In this document: positions 1-8,008 of the stretch, one piece after another
How the letters are laid out: the number at the start of each line of letters is the position of its first letter
How positions within the stretch are numbered: position 1 is the first letter of the stretch
Source of the DNA: DATKZB01 sp035528235
Lineage (GTDB): Bacteria > Planctomycetota > Phycisphaerae > FEN-1346
Length of the DNA stretch: 28,907 nucleotides
Reading direction: 5' to 3'
Assembly (NCBI GenBank): GCA_035528235.1
Contig: DATKZB010000228.1
Coordinates: 1-28,907 of the forward strand
Translations under genes and position numbers: made by a program
The notes under the pieces: generated by a model
The model's database searches: none
The model's input: only the letters and a program-made list of their open reading frames with translations
What the model was told of the DNA's origin: nothing

Positions 1-65
1 ACCGGCTCCATCACCTTCAGCCGATCTCGCTCACGCTGGCTCATCTCGATCCGGTCCTCGTTCAT
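1..65 (-). CDS. ISNCY-type transposase, N-terminal fragment (runs off window)
   Basis: Only the first 22 codons are present. They read MNEDRIEMSQRERDRLKVME and then run off the left edge. The pattern MSQRERDRLKV matches the start of helix-turn-helix DNA-binding transposases of the ISNCY type, in which it precedes the HTH domain. The start codon is the ATG at 65-63. I see no defect in the visible part, but whether the full gene is intact cannot be judged. The family call is from memory of the N-terminal signature. Confidence 0.55.
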   Translation of the reverse strand, partial: MNEDRIEMSQRERDRLKVMEP

Positions 66-133
66 CCGCTTCCTTTGGCCCCCTGGAAGCGGACATTTCT
101 ACTGGGTCCGGACCGGACATTACTACTGGGTCA
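1..133 (-). mobile_element. End of an ISNCY-like insertion sequence
   Basis: The left edge of the window holds the terminal part of an insertion sequence. A transposase start codon is read leftwards from base 65. To its right are two direct copies of an 18-base motif, GGACATTWCTACTGGGTC, at 91-108 and 115-132, spaced 24 bases apart. Such motifs are typical of the ends of ISNCY-type elements. The junction with host DNA probably lies near 133, just before the rpmA promoter. The family assignment rests on the first 22 residues of the transposase and on the terminal motif. Confidence 0.6.
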
Positions 134-154
134 CGACAGGCCGGGAAAAAGGCC

Positions 155-183
155 TTGCCAAGGGCCCCTTTTGACGATATAGT
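155..183 (+). promoter_or_regulatory. Sigma70-type promoter of rpmA
   Basis: TTGCCA (155-160) and TATAGT (178-183) are separated by exactly 17 bases. Transcription would start near 190, about 35 bases before the rpmA ATG. The promoter lies only about 20 bases inside the presumed IS boundary, so rpmA can be transcribed independently of anything to the left. Confidence 0.6.
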
Positions 184-185
184 GT

Positions 186-200
186 CCTGTCCAAGACAGG
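186..200 (+). other. Small perfect hairpin in the rpmA leader
   Basis: CCTGTC (186-191) pairs with GACAGG (195-200) across a CAA triloop. It lies at or just after the predicted transcription start, at the 5' end of the rpmA mRNA. It could protect the mRNA 5' end or serve as an operator. No function can be assigned from sequence alone. Confidence 0.35.
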
Positions 201-224
201 GCCGAACGGCAGGGAGTGTGTGTC

Positions 225-458
225 ATGGCGCATAAAAAGGGACAAGGATCAACGCGTAACGGCCGAGACTCCAATCCCCAGTACCTCGGGGTGAAGGCGT
301 ACGGCGGTCAGACGGTGACCACGGGCAGCATCATCGTGCGTCAGCGCGGCACGAAGTTCCTGCCCGGCCGGAACGTGGGCCGCGGACGCGACGACACCCT
401 CTTCGCGCTGGCCGACGGCAGTGTCCTCTTCCACGGCAAGAAGGTCAGCATCGTCTGA
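225..458 (+). CDS. rpmA: 50S ribosomal protein L27
   Basis: This 77-residue protein begins MAHKKGQGSTRNGRDSNPQY, the diagnostic N-terminus of bacterial L27. That lysine- and glycine-rich tail reaches toward the peptidyl transferase centre. The core GGQxVxxGxIIVRQRGTKFxPG is intact, and the protein ends VSIV, a little short of the usual 85 or so residues. The ATG at 225 is chosen over the in-frame GTG at 216 because the family starts at MAHKK; GGCAGGGAG at 208-216 can serve as the ribosome binding site. L27 is normally encoded right after rplU (L21); here an IS end occupies the upstream side and rplU is not in the window. A terminator-like hairpin follows the gene. Confidence 0.97.
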   Translation: MAHKKGQGSTRNGRDSNPQYLGVKAYGGQTVTTGSIIVRQRGTKFLPGRNVGRGRDDTLFALADGSVLFHGKKVSIV

Positions 459-477
459 CCCCCCAGGCAACCTACTC

Positions 478-518
478 TCGGCCCGGGCCCGCTCGACGTG
501 GACCCGGGCCGATTCTTT
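478..518 (+). terminator. Intrinsic terminator after rpmA
   Basis: TCGGCCCGGG (478-487) pairs perfectly with CCCGGGCCGA (503-512), followed by TTCTTT (513-518). It lies 20 bases after the rpmA stop and before the obg promoter, consistent with rpmA being a single-gene unit. Confidence 0.6.
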
Positions 519-543
519 GCCGCCCGGAGCGGCTCCCTCGCTC

Positions 544-572
544 TTGCCGCGGGGCCGCGGGGCTGCTACGCT
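544..572 (+). promoter_or_regulatory. Putative promoter of the obg-coaX-mnmE operon
   Basis: TTGCCG (544-549) and TACGCT (567-572) have a 17-base spacer. The expected start near 579 leaves a 30-base leader containing the GGAGAG ribosome binding site of obg. The -10 match is moderate, so this is tentative. Confidence 0.4.
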
Positions 573-608
573 GGCACGGTCCGAGGTCCCGGAGAGCAGG
601 TCCCGACG

Positions 609-1649
609 ATGTTTGTTGACGAAGCCGAAATCTACGTCAAGGCCGGCGATGGCGGCGACGGCGCCGTTACCTTCCGCCGCGAGGCCGGCGTGCCGCGCGG
701 CGGGCCCAGCGGCGGTGACGGCGGTGACGGCGGCAACGTCATTATGCACGCGCGAGCCGGCCTCGATACCCTCCTCGACGTCCGGGGACGCCATCACTGG
801 CGTGCCTCAAACGGCCAACCCGGACGCAGCAAAGACATGGCCGGCGCCGCTGGCGAGGACTTGATCATCGACGTCCCTCCCGGCACGCTCGTCTACGACC
901 GCGACACGGGCCTCCTGTTGAAGGACCTCGACCGTCCGGCCATGCGGGTCGTCATCGCGCGCGCCGGCAAGGGCGGGCGCGGCAACGCCCGTTTCGCCAC
1001 TGCCACCGACCAGACGCCGCGCCATGCCGAGCCCGGCATACCCGGCGAAGCACGCAACCTGCGGCTGGAACTGAAACTCATTGCCGACATCGGCCTCATC
1101 GGCCTGCCCAACGCCGGCAAGAGCACCCTGCTGGCACGCCTGTCGGCCGCGAGGCCCAAGATCGCCGCCTATCCGTTCACGACGCTCGAACCGCACCTGG
1201 GCATCGTCGAGGCCGGCCCCGATCGCCGTTTCGTGATGGCCGACCTGCCCGGCCTTATCGAGGGTGCCCACCGCGGCGTCGGCCTCGGTGACGAGTTCCT
1301 CCGGCACGTCGAACGCACCCGCGTGCTGGTGCACCTGGTGGAGATCGAACCGCACGGACGCCAGGGCCCGGCCCACGCGTACCGGGCCATCCGCGACGAG
1401 TTGTCCGCCTACAGCCGCGACTTGGCCGCCAAGCCCGAACTCATCGTACTGACGAAGGCCGACCTCTTGCCCGGCGACGATACGCCGCGCGCCGAGTTCC
1501 AGCAAGCCGTCGGCCGGCCCGTCCTGACCATCTCCAGCGCGACGGGCGCCGGCCTCGGTCGGCTCGTCGGCGCCATCCTGACTCTGCTTGACGAGACGGC
1601 TGCCAAGGAGGCCGCTGCGGCGAAGCGCAACGCCGGAGAAACCGGATGA
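609..1649 (+). CDS. obg: Obg family GTPase (ribosome assembly / stringent response)
   Basis: The 346-residue protein starts MFVDEAEIYVKAGDGGDGAV, the canonical start of the glycine-rich Obg fold (residues 1-158). The ATG at 609 follows GGAGAGCAGG; the open frame extends upstream, but without homology. The G domain shows G1 GLPNAGKST (165-173), the YPFTTLEPHLG switch-I region, G3 DLPGLIEG (212-219), G4 TKAD (282-285, where Obg more often has NKxD) and G5 SSA (309-311). There is no C-terminal OCT domain, as in many Obg proteins. Obg is a late 50S assembly factor that binds (p)ppGpp, and it is classically encoded next to rpmA as here. The stop overlaps the coaX start in an ATGA, implying translational coupling. 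Confidence 0.95.
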   Translation: MFVDEAEIYVKAGDGGDGAVTFRREAGVPRGGPSGGDGGDGGNVIMHARAGLDTLLDVRGRHHWRASNGQPGRSKDMAGAAGEDLIIDVPPGTLVYDRDTGLLLKDLDRPAMRVVIARAGKGGRGNARFATATDQTPRHAEPGIPGEARNLRLELKLIADIGLIGLPNAGKSTLLARLSAARPKIAAYPFTTLEPHLGIVEAGPDRRFVMADLPGLIEGAHRGVGLGDEFLRHVERTRVLVHLVEIEPHGRQGPAHAYRAIRDELSAYSRDLAAKPELIVLTKADLLPGDDTPRAEFQQAVGRPVLTISSATGAGLGRLVGAILTLLDETAAKEAAAAKRNAGETG

Positions 1650-2380
1650 GCGACTTCCTGGCCGTCACGCTCGGCAACACGTCCGTCGCGGTCGCGTCCG
1701 TGACCGGCGACGGCGTCCTCGGCGAGGTCTGCCGCGCGCCGCTCGCCCGCCTCGACGAGGTCCTCGCGAAGTCCGTCGCGGGCCCGGTCGGGCGGGGGGT
1801 GCCCGTCATCGTCGCATCCGTCAATCCGCCTGCCCTCCAGCGGCTGCGGGCCGCCGCGGCGCCTCAGGTGGCCGGGGTGGATTTCCCGATTGCCGTCCAT
1901 GCCGAGGTCGACGAACCGGAGCGGGTGGGCGTCGACCGCCTGTTGGCGGCCCTGGCCGCCCATCAGCGGACGTGCGGTCCTTGCATCGTCGTCGACTTCG
2001 GCACGGCGATTACGGTCAACCCGGTCCGCCATGACGGGGCGCTGATGGGGGGCGCCATCCTGCCGGGTCTGGCCCTCATGGCCAGGGCCCTGGCACAAGG
2101 CACGGCGGCGCTGCCCGAAGTCCGGCTCGACGAGACGCCGCCGCCCATCGGGGCGAACACCGAGCAGGCCATCGCCGCCGGCTTGGTTCACGGTGCCGCC
2201 GCCGCGGTCGCTCGGCTCATCGACGCGGCCAGGGACACGGTGGGCATCCCGGCACGGGTGATTCTGACCGGCGGCGATGCCGCGCGAATCGCCCCCCTCC
2301 TGGCCCCCGACTGCCGGGACGTCCGGCCGAACCTGGTCCTGGAAGGACTCGTCACGGCCTACCTCGAGCGGGAAGAATGA
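1646..2380 (+). CDS. coaX: Type III pantothenate kinase
   Basis: The 244-residue protein has the acetate/sugar kinase (ASKHA) fold signature of CoaX, the first enzyme of CoA synthesis (pantothenate + ATP to 4'-phosphopantothenate). Visible motifs are LGNT (9-12), VGVDR (94-98), VVDFGTAIT (115-123) and GGAILPGLALM (135-145). The usual first motif, DxGNT, reads TLGNT here, so the first Asp is Thr8. D97 and D117 are kept. GGAG lies just upstream of the ATG, which overlaps the obg stop (ATGA), and its own stop overlaps a downstream ATG in the same way. It is the middle gene of a coupled operon. Function is likely, though the missing Asp is a reason for caution. Confidence 0.85.
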   Translation: MSDFLAVTLGNTSVAVASVTGDGVLGEVCRAPLARLDEVLAKSVAGPVGRGVPVIVASVNPPALQRLRAAAAPQVAGVDFPIAVHAEVDEPERVGVDRLLAALAAHQRTCGPCIVVDFGTAITVNPVRHDGALMGGAILPGLALMARALAQGTAALPEVRLDETPPPIGANTEQAIAAGLVHGAAAAVARLIDAARDTVGIPARVILTGGDAARIAPLLAPDCRDVRPNLVLEGLVTAYLEREE

Positions 2381-2388
2381 GGGAAGCG

Positions 2389-3546
2389 ATGAGCCGGTCG
2401 GCCTTTGCCGTCCTGACCGCCCCGGGTCGCGGCGGGATTGCGGTGATCCGTTGCGTCGGCCCCGCCATCGATGCCGCGCTGCAAGGCACCTTCCGGCCGG
2501 CGGCTCGCGGCCCAGTCCTGCCTGCCCTCGGCGCCCTGGCCTACGGTCACATCCTCGATGCGGATGGCAGCGTGCTGGACGAGGTCATCGTGTACCACGC
2601 CTCCGACCCGCCGCTGACGGTCTACGAAGTGAACTGCCACGGCGGGCCAGCGGCCGTGGCGGCGGTCTGTGGGGCCCTGGCGGCGCGGGGGCTCGAGCAG
2701 GTTGAGCCGGACACGCTCCTGGCCATCGAGGGCGCCGGCGCGATGGAGCGCAGCGCCCGCCGACTCCTCCGCCGGGCGACGACTCCCCTGGCGGCCCGCA
2801 TCCTGCTCGACCAACTGGGTGGCGCCCTGGCCACCGCCGTCGCCCACGCCGCCGACGCCCTGGCGGCCGGCCGCGCGGCCGAGGCGGCGAACACCGTCGA
2901 CGGTCTCCTGGAACGCTGGCATCATTGCGGCCGGTTCCTGGCAGCCCCGCCCCGCGTGGTCATCGCCGGCCGCCCCAACGCGGGCAAGAGCACGCTCCTG
3001 AACCGGCTCGTCGGCGCCGACCGCGTCCTCACGGCGGCCGCTCCGGGCACCACGCGCGACTACGTGGAGGCCGACGCCGCCCTTGACGGCCTGCCGGTCG
3101 TTCTCGTGGACACGGCGGGCCTCGGCGACGCGCGCGACCCGGTCGAGCAACTCGGTGTCGAGCGGGCCCACGAGCAGACCGCGGGCGCCGCCATCGTCGT
3201 GTACCTTCTCGATGCCGCAACCGGCGCGACGGCCGACGACGAAGCGGCGCTCGAGCGCCTCGGCAACCGCGCGATCGCCGTGTGGAACAAGGCCGACGTG
3301 GCGCCGGGCCCGCTTGGTGTGCCCGGCGTCCTGGCCGTCTCGGCACTCACGGGCGACGGCATCGAGAACCTGGGCGGGGTGGTGCTGGCGCGGCTGGGCT
3401 ACCGCGCCACCGAACCAGGCGACGCCGTGCCGCTGACGGCCGAGCAAGCGGAGTGCCTTGGCTGCGCGCAGCAACTCATGGCGTCGGGGAAACCGGCCGA
3501 AGCGCTGGCGGCGCTCGCGCCGCTGGCACAGGACTCGCGGCGGTAG
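2389..3546 (+). CDS. MnmE-like (TrmE) GTPase lacking the C-terminal Cys motif
   Basis: The 385-residue protein starts MSRSAFAVLTAPGRGGIAVI, the MnmE N-terminal (folate-binding-type) domain, and includes VNCHGG (81-86). The G domain has G1 GRPNAGKST (194-202), the PGTTRD loop (219-224), G3 DTAG (241-244) and G4 NKAD (300-303). It ends about 65 residues after the G domain, without the LGEITG stretch or terminal CxGK found in functional MnmE (about 455 residues). MnmE with MnmG makes cmnm5U34 in tRNA, and the terminal Cys is essential in E. coli. This protein is therefore probably a divergent paralogue or has an altered role. I chose the ATG at 2389 (AGGG upstream, family-like N-terminus); the ATG at 2377 overlaps the coaX stop and is an alternative. 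Confidence 0.8.
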   Translation: MSRSAFAVLTAPGRGGIAVIRCVGPAIDAALQGTFRPAARGPVLPALGALAYGHILDADGSVLDEVIVYHASDPPLTVYEVNCHGGPAAVAAVCGALAARGLEQVEPDTLLAIEGAGAMERSARRLLRRATTPLAARILLDQLGGALATAVAHAADALAAGRAAEAANTVDGLLERWHHCGRFLAAPPRVVIAGRPNAGKSTLLNRLVGADRVLTAAAPGTTRDYVEADAALDGLPVVLVDTAGLGDARDPVEQLGVERAHEQTAGAAIVVYLLDAATGATADDEAALERLGNRAIAVWNKADVAPGPLGVPGVLAVSALTGDGIENLGGVVLARLGYRATEPGDAVPLTAEQAECLGCAQQLMASGKPAEALAALAPLAQDSRR

Positions 3547-3565
3547 GGCAGGGCCCGCGGCGGGC

Positions 3566-5401
3566 TCACATGCTCTCGATCCACCGCGTGATGTCCTGGT
3601 ACGTGATGAGAAGGAAGAGCAGCCCCACCCCAACCCATCCGACGATCCAGATGGCCGTACGCAGTTTGAGACTGAAGGGACTCCCCTTGATCTTCTCCAG
3701 GAGAAGGAACAGCACGTGCCCGCCGTCAAACGGCGGCAGCGGAAGGAAGTTCATGACCGCGATACAGACCGAGAGCATGCCCCAGAAGTCCATGAACGTG
3801 CCGACGCCGTAGCCGGCGACGTTGTAGGAATATTGCACGATGCCGACGGGCCCCGCGATGGCCTCCGAGCCGGCCTCGCCGGTCAGCAGTTGGCGGAGCG
3901 TCGCGTAGACGCGCCAGAACATCAGGAACGTGCGCTTGAGGCTCCGTGTGGCGACGGCCAACGGACTGTAGATGCGCGGCAAGGGGATGTACCGGGGCAT
4001 GCCGATGGCGCCCGTCAGGGTCAACCGCTCCTGCGGGACGGCCGTCGGGCGAAGCGTATTGGTCAGCAGGCTGCCGCCCCGCTCCACCTGGACGAGCATG
4101 TCCTTGCCGTCGGTGGCCAGGAGGAGTTCCGAGAGATCGTTCCAGTCGCGTGGCTCTTTGCCGGACTCGCCGACGCGGCGCACGATGTCGCCCGGTCGCA
4201 GATGCGCCTGGTCGGCCGCCCCGCCCGGGTCCACGTGACCGACCTGGATGGGGACATCCAAGGCTCTCCCCAGGGCAATGCCGAGGCGCGGGTGGTCTTC
4301 GCCTTTTTTCTTCGTGGCCTTGCAGGTCACGTCGATGAGTTTGCCCTCGCGCCAGAGGGTCACCCGCACGGTGCCTCCGTCGCCCGCGGCCTTGACGGTC
4401 TCGATGATGGTCTCGGTGGCGGGCCACGGCGTATCGGCGATGCCCGCGATGCGGTCGCCGGCTTGGATGCCCGCCTGCTCGGCCGGCGACCCCGCCTCGA
4501 CGCCGGCGATTTGCGTCGGCCACTTCATGCCGTAGTCATAGACCTTGAGGTCTGCCGGGACGACTCGAATATCCCGGCGCTCTTCGCCGCGCTCGATGCC
4601 CAGCGTCAGCGGCCCGGCGGGCGCGTCCTCGAGCGCCTTGTCCAGGCCCCGCCAGGTCTCGACCGGCTGCCCGTTGACGGCCAGGATGCGGTCGCCTTCC
4701 TCGATGCCCGTCTGCCGCAGGACAGCCGTGGTGTGCATCCGCGCGATGGCGGCTTCCCGGTCCGGCAGAATGCCGAGCATCGGCGCGGGGAACCCCGGGT
4801 TGCGCTTGCTCGTGACGGTCTTGGTGAGTTCCTGCGGCGTGTCGGAGCCCTCGGCCGCGCGGGCCACGACGAGGTCGAACGACGTGCCTGCCCTTCGCAG
4901 AGCAACCGCCATCATGATGTCCTCGAAGGACTCGATCTTCTCGCTGTTGATCGTCAGGATGCGGTCGCCGGGTTCGAGGCCCGCTTTGGCGGCGGGCGTG
5001 TCGGGGACGACCTCGCCGACGATGGGCACGGGTACCTGCATGCCGACGACCGGCGCCAGGGCGAACAGGACCAGGGCCAGAAGGGCGTTCATCGTCACGC
5101 CGGCCGCGAAGACGATGGCCCGCTTCCAGGGGGGCCGGTTGCAGAGGGCCCCGGGGTCGTGGGCGTCGTCCGACTCGGGCTGCTCGCCGGCGAGGTCGAC
5201 GAACCCTCCGACGGGAATGCACCGCAGCGAGTACTCGGTCTCGCCTCGCGTCCACTTGATGATGGCCGGTCCCATGCCCATGGCGAACTTGCGTACGTGC
5301 ACGCCGGCCCACTTGGCGGCCAGGAAGTGCCCCAGTTCGTGGACGAAGATGATGAGACCCAGGGCAACGGCTATCTCGAAACCGTATAAGACGTTAGACA
5401 C
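3566..5401 (-). CDS. rseP: RseP-like site-2 intramembrane metalloprotease with four PDZ domains
   Basis: The 611-residue M50 protease carries the zinc motif HELGH at 21-25 in the first membrane segment and NFLPLPPFDGG at 551-561 in the last catalytic segment. RseP enzymes cut anti-sigma factors or signal-peptide remnants within the membrane. Between the catalytic halves I count four PDZ-like repeats, each with a GD-R-I core: LEPGDRILTINS, IEEGDRILAVNG, IQAGDRIAGIAD and LRPGDIVRRVGE. E. coli RseP has two, which explains the extra length. The start is GTG at 5401 behind GAGAGGAA; the first 31 bases overlap the end of dxr, so the two are probably co-translated. The dxr-rseP order is common in bacteria. 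It converges with the mnmE-like gene, with 19 bases between stops. Confidence 0.93.
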   Translation of the reverse strand: MSNVLYGFEIAVALGLIIFVHELGHFLAAKWAGVHVRKFAMGMGPAIIKWTRGETEYSLRCIPVGGFVDLAGEQPESDDAHDPGALCNRPPWKRAIVFAAGVTMNALLALVLFALAPVVGMQVPVPIVGEVVPDTPAAKAGLEPGDRILTINSEKIESFEDIMMAVALRRAGTSFDLVVARAAEGSDTPQELTKTVTSKRNPGFPAPMLGILPDREAAIARMHTTAVLRQTGIEEGDRILAVNGQPVETWRGLDKALEDAPAGPLTLGIERGEERRDIRVVPADLKVYDYGMKWPTQIAGVEAGSPAEQAGIQAGDRIAGIADTPWPATETIIETVKAAGDGGTVRVTLWREGKLIDVTCKATKKKGEDHPRLGIALGRALDVPIQVGHVDPGGAADQAHLRPGDIVRRVGESGKEPRDWNDLSELLLATDGKDMLVQVERGGSLLTNTLRPTAVPQERLTLTGAIGMPRYIPLPRIYSPLAVATRSLKRTFLMFWRVYATLRQLLTGEAGSEAIAGPVGIVQYSYNVAGYGVGTFMDFWGMLSVCIAVMNFLPLPPFDGGHVLFLLLEKIKGSPFSLKLRTAIWIVGWVGVGLLFLLITYQDITRWIESM

Positions 5402-6561
5402 CGCGCAAGTTCCTCTCTGGCCCAGGCATCGGCCGCAAGAATGTTCTCCAGGTTCGGCTTGTCTGCCCGAGGCGCCCCCGCGGATCTCCGCCGGTGGGCC
5501 ACCAGCACACGCTCGACGAGCGGAACGATGTCGACGAACCGGATCCGGCCGTCCAGGAACGCCCCGACGGCCACTTCGTCGGCGCCCGAGAGCACCGCCC
5601 CCAACGTGCCGCCCTCGCGGACCACCTCGAAGCCCAGCGCCAGGGCCGGGAATCGGTCCGTATCGGGCACCTCAAAATGCAGCTGCCCCAGCGCCGCCAG
5701 GTCCAACCGTGGCCACGGCGCCGGCCGGCGCTCGGGATACGTCAGCGCATACTGGATCGGCATCCGCATGTCGGGCGGGCCCAACTGGGCGATGACCGAC
5801 CCGTCGACGAACTCCACCAGTGAATGTACGGTCGACTCGGGGTGGATAAGCACCTGAATCTTCTCGGCCTCCAGCCCGAACAGATGGTGGGCCTCGATGA
5901 CCTCGAGCGTCTTGTTCATCAGCGTGGCCGAGTCGATCGTAATCTTGCGGCCCATGGACCAGGTGGGATGGTCGAGGGCCTCGGCCGCCGTGACGGACTC
6001 CCGGGCCTCGTCCGGACGACGGTAGAACGGCCCGCCGCTGGCTGTCAGGACGACGCGGCGGACCTCGCCCGCCCGGCCGGAGGCCATGGCCTGGAAGATG
6101 GCCGAGTGCTCGCTGTCGACCGGGATGACCTGGGCGCCGGACGCCTTGGCCTCGGCCATGACCAGGTGACCGGCCATGACCAGGGCCTCCTTGTTCGCCA
6201 GGGCCAAGCGCTTGCCCGCCCGGGCGGCCGCCAGTGCCGCAGGCAACCCCGCGCCGCCGCCGACGGCCGAGACGACGATATCGACGTCGTCGCGCGAGGC
6301 CAGTGCCACAAGCCCCTCGGGCCCGACGAGCACCTCCGGCGCAGCGCCCTCGGGCAGCGCCCGGCGGAGTCCCCGGGCGGCCTCATCGTCGCACACCGCC
6401 ACGGAGACCGCGCCCGACTCGGCGGCCTGCCGGGCCAGCAGGTCGACCTGCCGCCCGGCGGCCAGGGCCACCACGCGGAAGTCGGGGCCGAGCGACGAGA
6501 TGACCTCCAGCGTCATCCGGCCGATAGACCCCGTGGACCCCAGGATGGCAATAGTCGGCAT
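5371..6561 (-). CDS. dxr: 1-deoxy-D-xylulose 5-phosphate reductoisomerase
   Basis: The 396-residue enzyme catalyses the first committed step of MEP isoprenoid synthesis: DXP to MEP with NADPH and a divalent metal. The NADPH site GSTGSIG is at residues 8-14. The core motifs ANKEALV, PVDSEHSAIFQ, LTASGGPF, HPTWSMGRKITIDSATLMNK and IHPESTVHSLVEF are intact, including the acidic metal ligands in DSEH and the Lys/Asn of MNK. Length is normal. The ATG at 6561 is followed directly by the Rossmann strand. It is first in an operon with the overlapping protease gene, behind a strong promoter. Confidence 0.97.
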   Translation of the reverse strand: MPTIAILGSTGSIGRMTLEVISSLGPDFRVVALAAGRQVDLLARQAAESGAVSVAVCDDEAARGLRRALPEGAAPEVLVGPEGLVALASRDDVDIVVSAVGGGAGLPAALAAARAGKRLALANKEALVMAGHLVMAEAKASGAQVIPVDSEHSAIFQAMASGRAGEVRRVVLTASGGPFYRRPDEARESVTAAEALDHPTWSMGRKITIDSATLMNKTLEVIEAHHLFGLEAEKIQVLIHPESTVHSLVEFVDGSVIAQLGPPDMRMPIQYALTYPERRPAPWPRLDLAALGQLHFEVPDTDRFPALALGFEVVREGGTLGAVLSGADEVAVGAFLDGRIRFVDIVPLVERVLVAHRRRSAGAPRADKPNLENILAADAWAREELARCLTSYTVSR

Positions 6562-6599
6562 GGTACGGGCGGCTCGCTTCCCCGGTTTTCGGACGCTAG

Positions 6600-6628
6600 A
6601 GTTTACGGGCAGGCGGCCGACTTTTCAA
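6600..6628 (-). promoter_or_regulatory. Promoter of dxr-rseP
   Basis: On the minus strand TTGAAA (6628-6623) and TAAACT (6605-6600) are exactly 17 bases apart. Transcription would start near 6593, about 32 bases before the dxr ATG. The promoter fits in the short gap after the tldE stop, so dxr does not depend on readthrough. Confidence 0.6.
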
Positions 6629-6673
6629 TCCCCATTGGCTCGCGCGGGCCGGCCGGGGGCGGCGGGGCGGCGG

Positions 6674-8008
6674 CTACTCGGCCCCGGCGATCTGGACGTC
6701 CTGGATGCGAAGGGTAGGCAAGAGGATGCCGGGCTCGATGCGGGCGTCGCTCGAGACGGCGTCCAGGCGGGCCAGCATATCGAAGATGCTGCCGCCGAGC
6801 ATCGCGTTCTCCACCGGGTGGACAACCCGGCCGTCCCGAATGAGGGATCCGAAGTCGATCGAGGCCGAGACGTCGCCGCTGGCGGGGTCGGGCCGAATCT
6901 CGCCGCTCTCCAGGTAGATGCCGTCCTTGACCTCGGCCAGGATGTCGGCCGCCGGCCGGGTGCCGAGCGCCGGCCGCAGGTTCGTCGCGCCGATGCCGCC
7001 CGAATGGGTGCCGTGACCGGTGCTCTCGACGCCGGCCTTCCCCGCGGTGTAGGAGTTGTGGAGGAGGCCGGTGAGGCGGCCCGCGTCGATGACGGTCAGC
7101 GGCCGCCGCCGCGTGCCCTCGCCGTCGTGGGCGCCGGAACGGATGCCCCGGGGCACGAGTCCGTTGTCGACGATGGTCAGGTGCGGACTGGCGATCATCT
7201 CGCCGAGTTTGCCGCCCAGGTAACTCCTGCCGCGCTGGATACTCTCGGCATTGGCGGCCGCGACCAGTTGAGACAGCAGCCCATACGAGGCCAGCGGCCC
7301 AAGCACCAGCGTCATGCGGCGGCTGGTGATGCGCTTGGCGCCCAGGAAGCGCCTGGCGCCGTCGACGGCGCCCTCGGCGACCTGCTCCAGGCGGCAGTCG
7401 GCCAGGTGGCGGCCGAAGTCGAACTCGTAGAAGTAGCCCGTGTCGCCGTCGCGGCGAATCAAGGCGGAGATGTCGGCCGAAATGTCGGTCCCGCGCGACT
7501 CGACCGCCACGCCGGTCGACGAGGCCAGGGCGCCGGAGCCGACCGAAAGCCCCACGTGCCCCGAGAGATTGACGTCGGGCTCCATCGCCTTGGCGGCCTC
7601 GATGTTGGCCACGGCGATGCGGACGACCTGCTCGACGCTCATGCCCGCGATGGCCTCGTCGAAGAGCCCGTCGACCTGTGGCTGGGGCTGCGGCTGTGGC
7701 AGGCACCGGAAGTCGGGGTCGGGCGTGGCCTCTTTCGCCAGGGCCACGGCCCGCTCGACGGCTTCGTCGATGTCGCGGCGGTCGCTGCCGCTGACGACGG
7801 CGTATCCCATGCCGCCCCGGACGTAGACGCGGATGGCCGTATCCTCGCCGCGGCCGGCGTCGGCCATCTGGATGCCGGATTTCTCGATGGTGACCGAGAT
7901 GTCGCGACCCGACCCGGTGGCCACGTCGCACCACTCGGCGCCCAGGCCCACCGCCTTCTCGACGCAGCGTGCCGCCAGATCGAGATGAGACTCTTCGTGT
8001 TGGCTCAT
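6674..8008 (-). CDS. tldE: TldE/PmbA-type peptidase-complex subunit
   Basis: The 444-residue protein begins MSQHEESHLDLAARCVEKAV and shows the TldD/PmbA fold: GAEWCDVATGSGRDISVTIE near the N-terminus and SIDFGSLIRDGRVVHPVENAM near the C-terminus. It lacks the HExxxH zinc motif found in its partner, as expected for TldE. The TldD-TldE heterodimer is a cytoplasmic metalloprotease that degrades unfolded peptides and matures some ribosomally made peptides such as microcin B17. The ATG at 8008 overlaps the tldD stop (ATGA), so the subunits are translationally coupled. The open frame upstream of 8008 lies inside tldD and is not used. The symbol pmbA is equivalent. Confidence 0.92.
   Translation of the reverse strand: MSQHEESHLDLAARCVEKAVGLGAEWCDVATGSGRDISVTIEKSGIQMADAGRGEDTAIRVYVRGGMGYAVVSGSDRRDIDEAVERAVALAKEATPDPDFRCLPQPQPQPQVDGLFDEAIAGMSVEQVVRIAVANIEAAKAMEPDVNLSGHVGLSVGSGALASSTGVAVESRGTDISADISALIRRDGDTGYFYEFDFGRHLADCRLEQVAEGAVDGARRFLGAKRITSRRMTLVLGPLASYGLLSQLVAAANAESIQRGRSYLGGKLGEMIASPHLTIVDNGLVPRGIRSGAHDGEGTRRRPLTVIDAGRLTGLLHNSYTAGKAGVESTGHGTHSGGIGATNLRPALGTRPAADILAEVKDGIYLESGEIRPDPASGDVSASIDFGSLIRDGRVVHPVENAMLGGSIFDMLARLDAVSSDARIEPGILLPTLRIQDVQIAGAE

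Noticed and set aside
3546..3566. Frameshift as explanation for the short MnmE-like protein
   Set aside because: Only 19 bases separate it from the converging protease gene, with no room for a missing C-terminus.
3458..5389. Open frame of more than 600 codons on the plus strand opposite the protease gene
   Set aside because: It is antisense to a gene with clear HELGH and PDZ motifs. Its product has no domain pattern and it arises from GC-rich codon bias.
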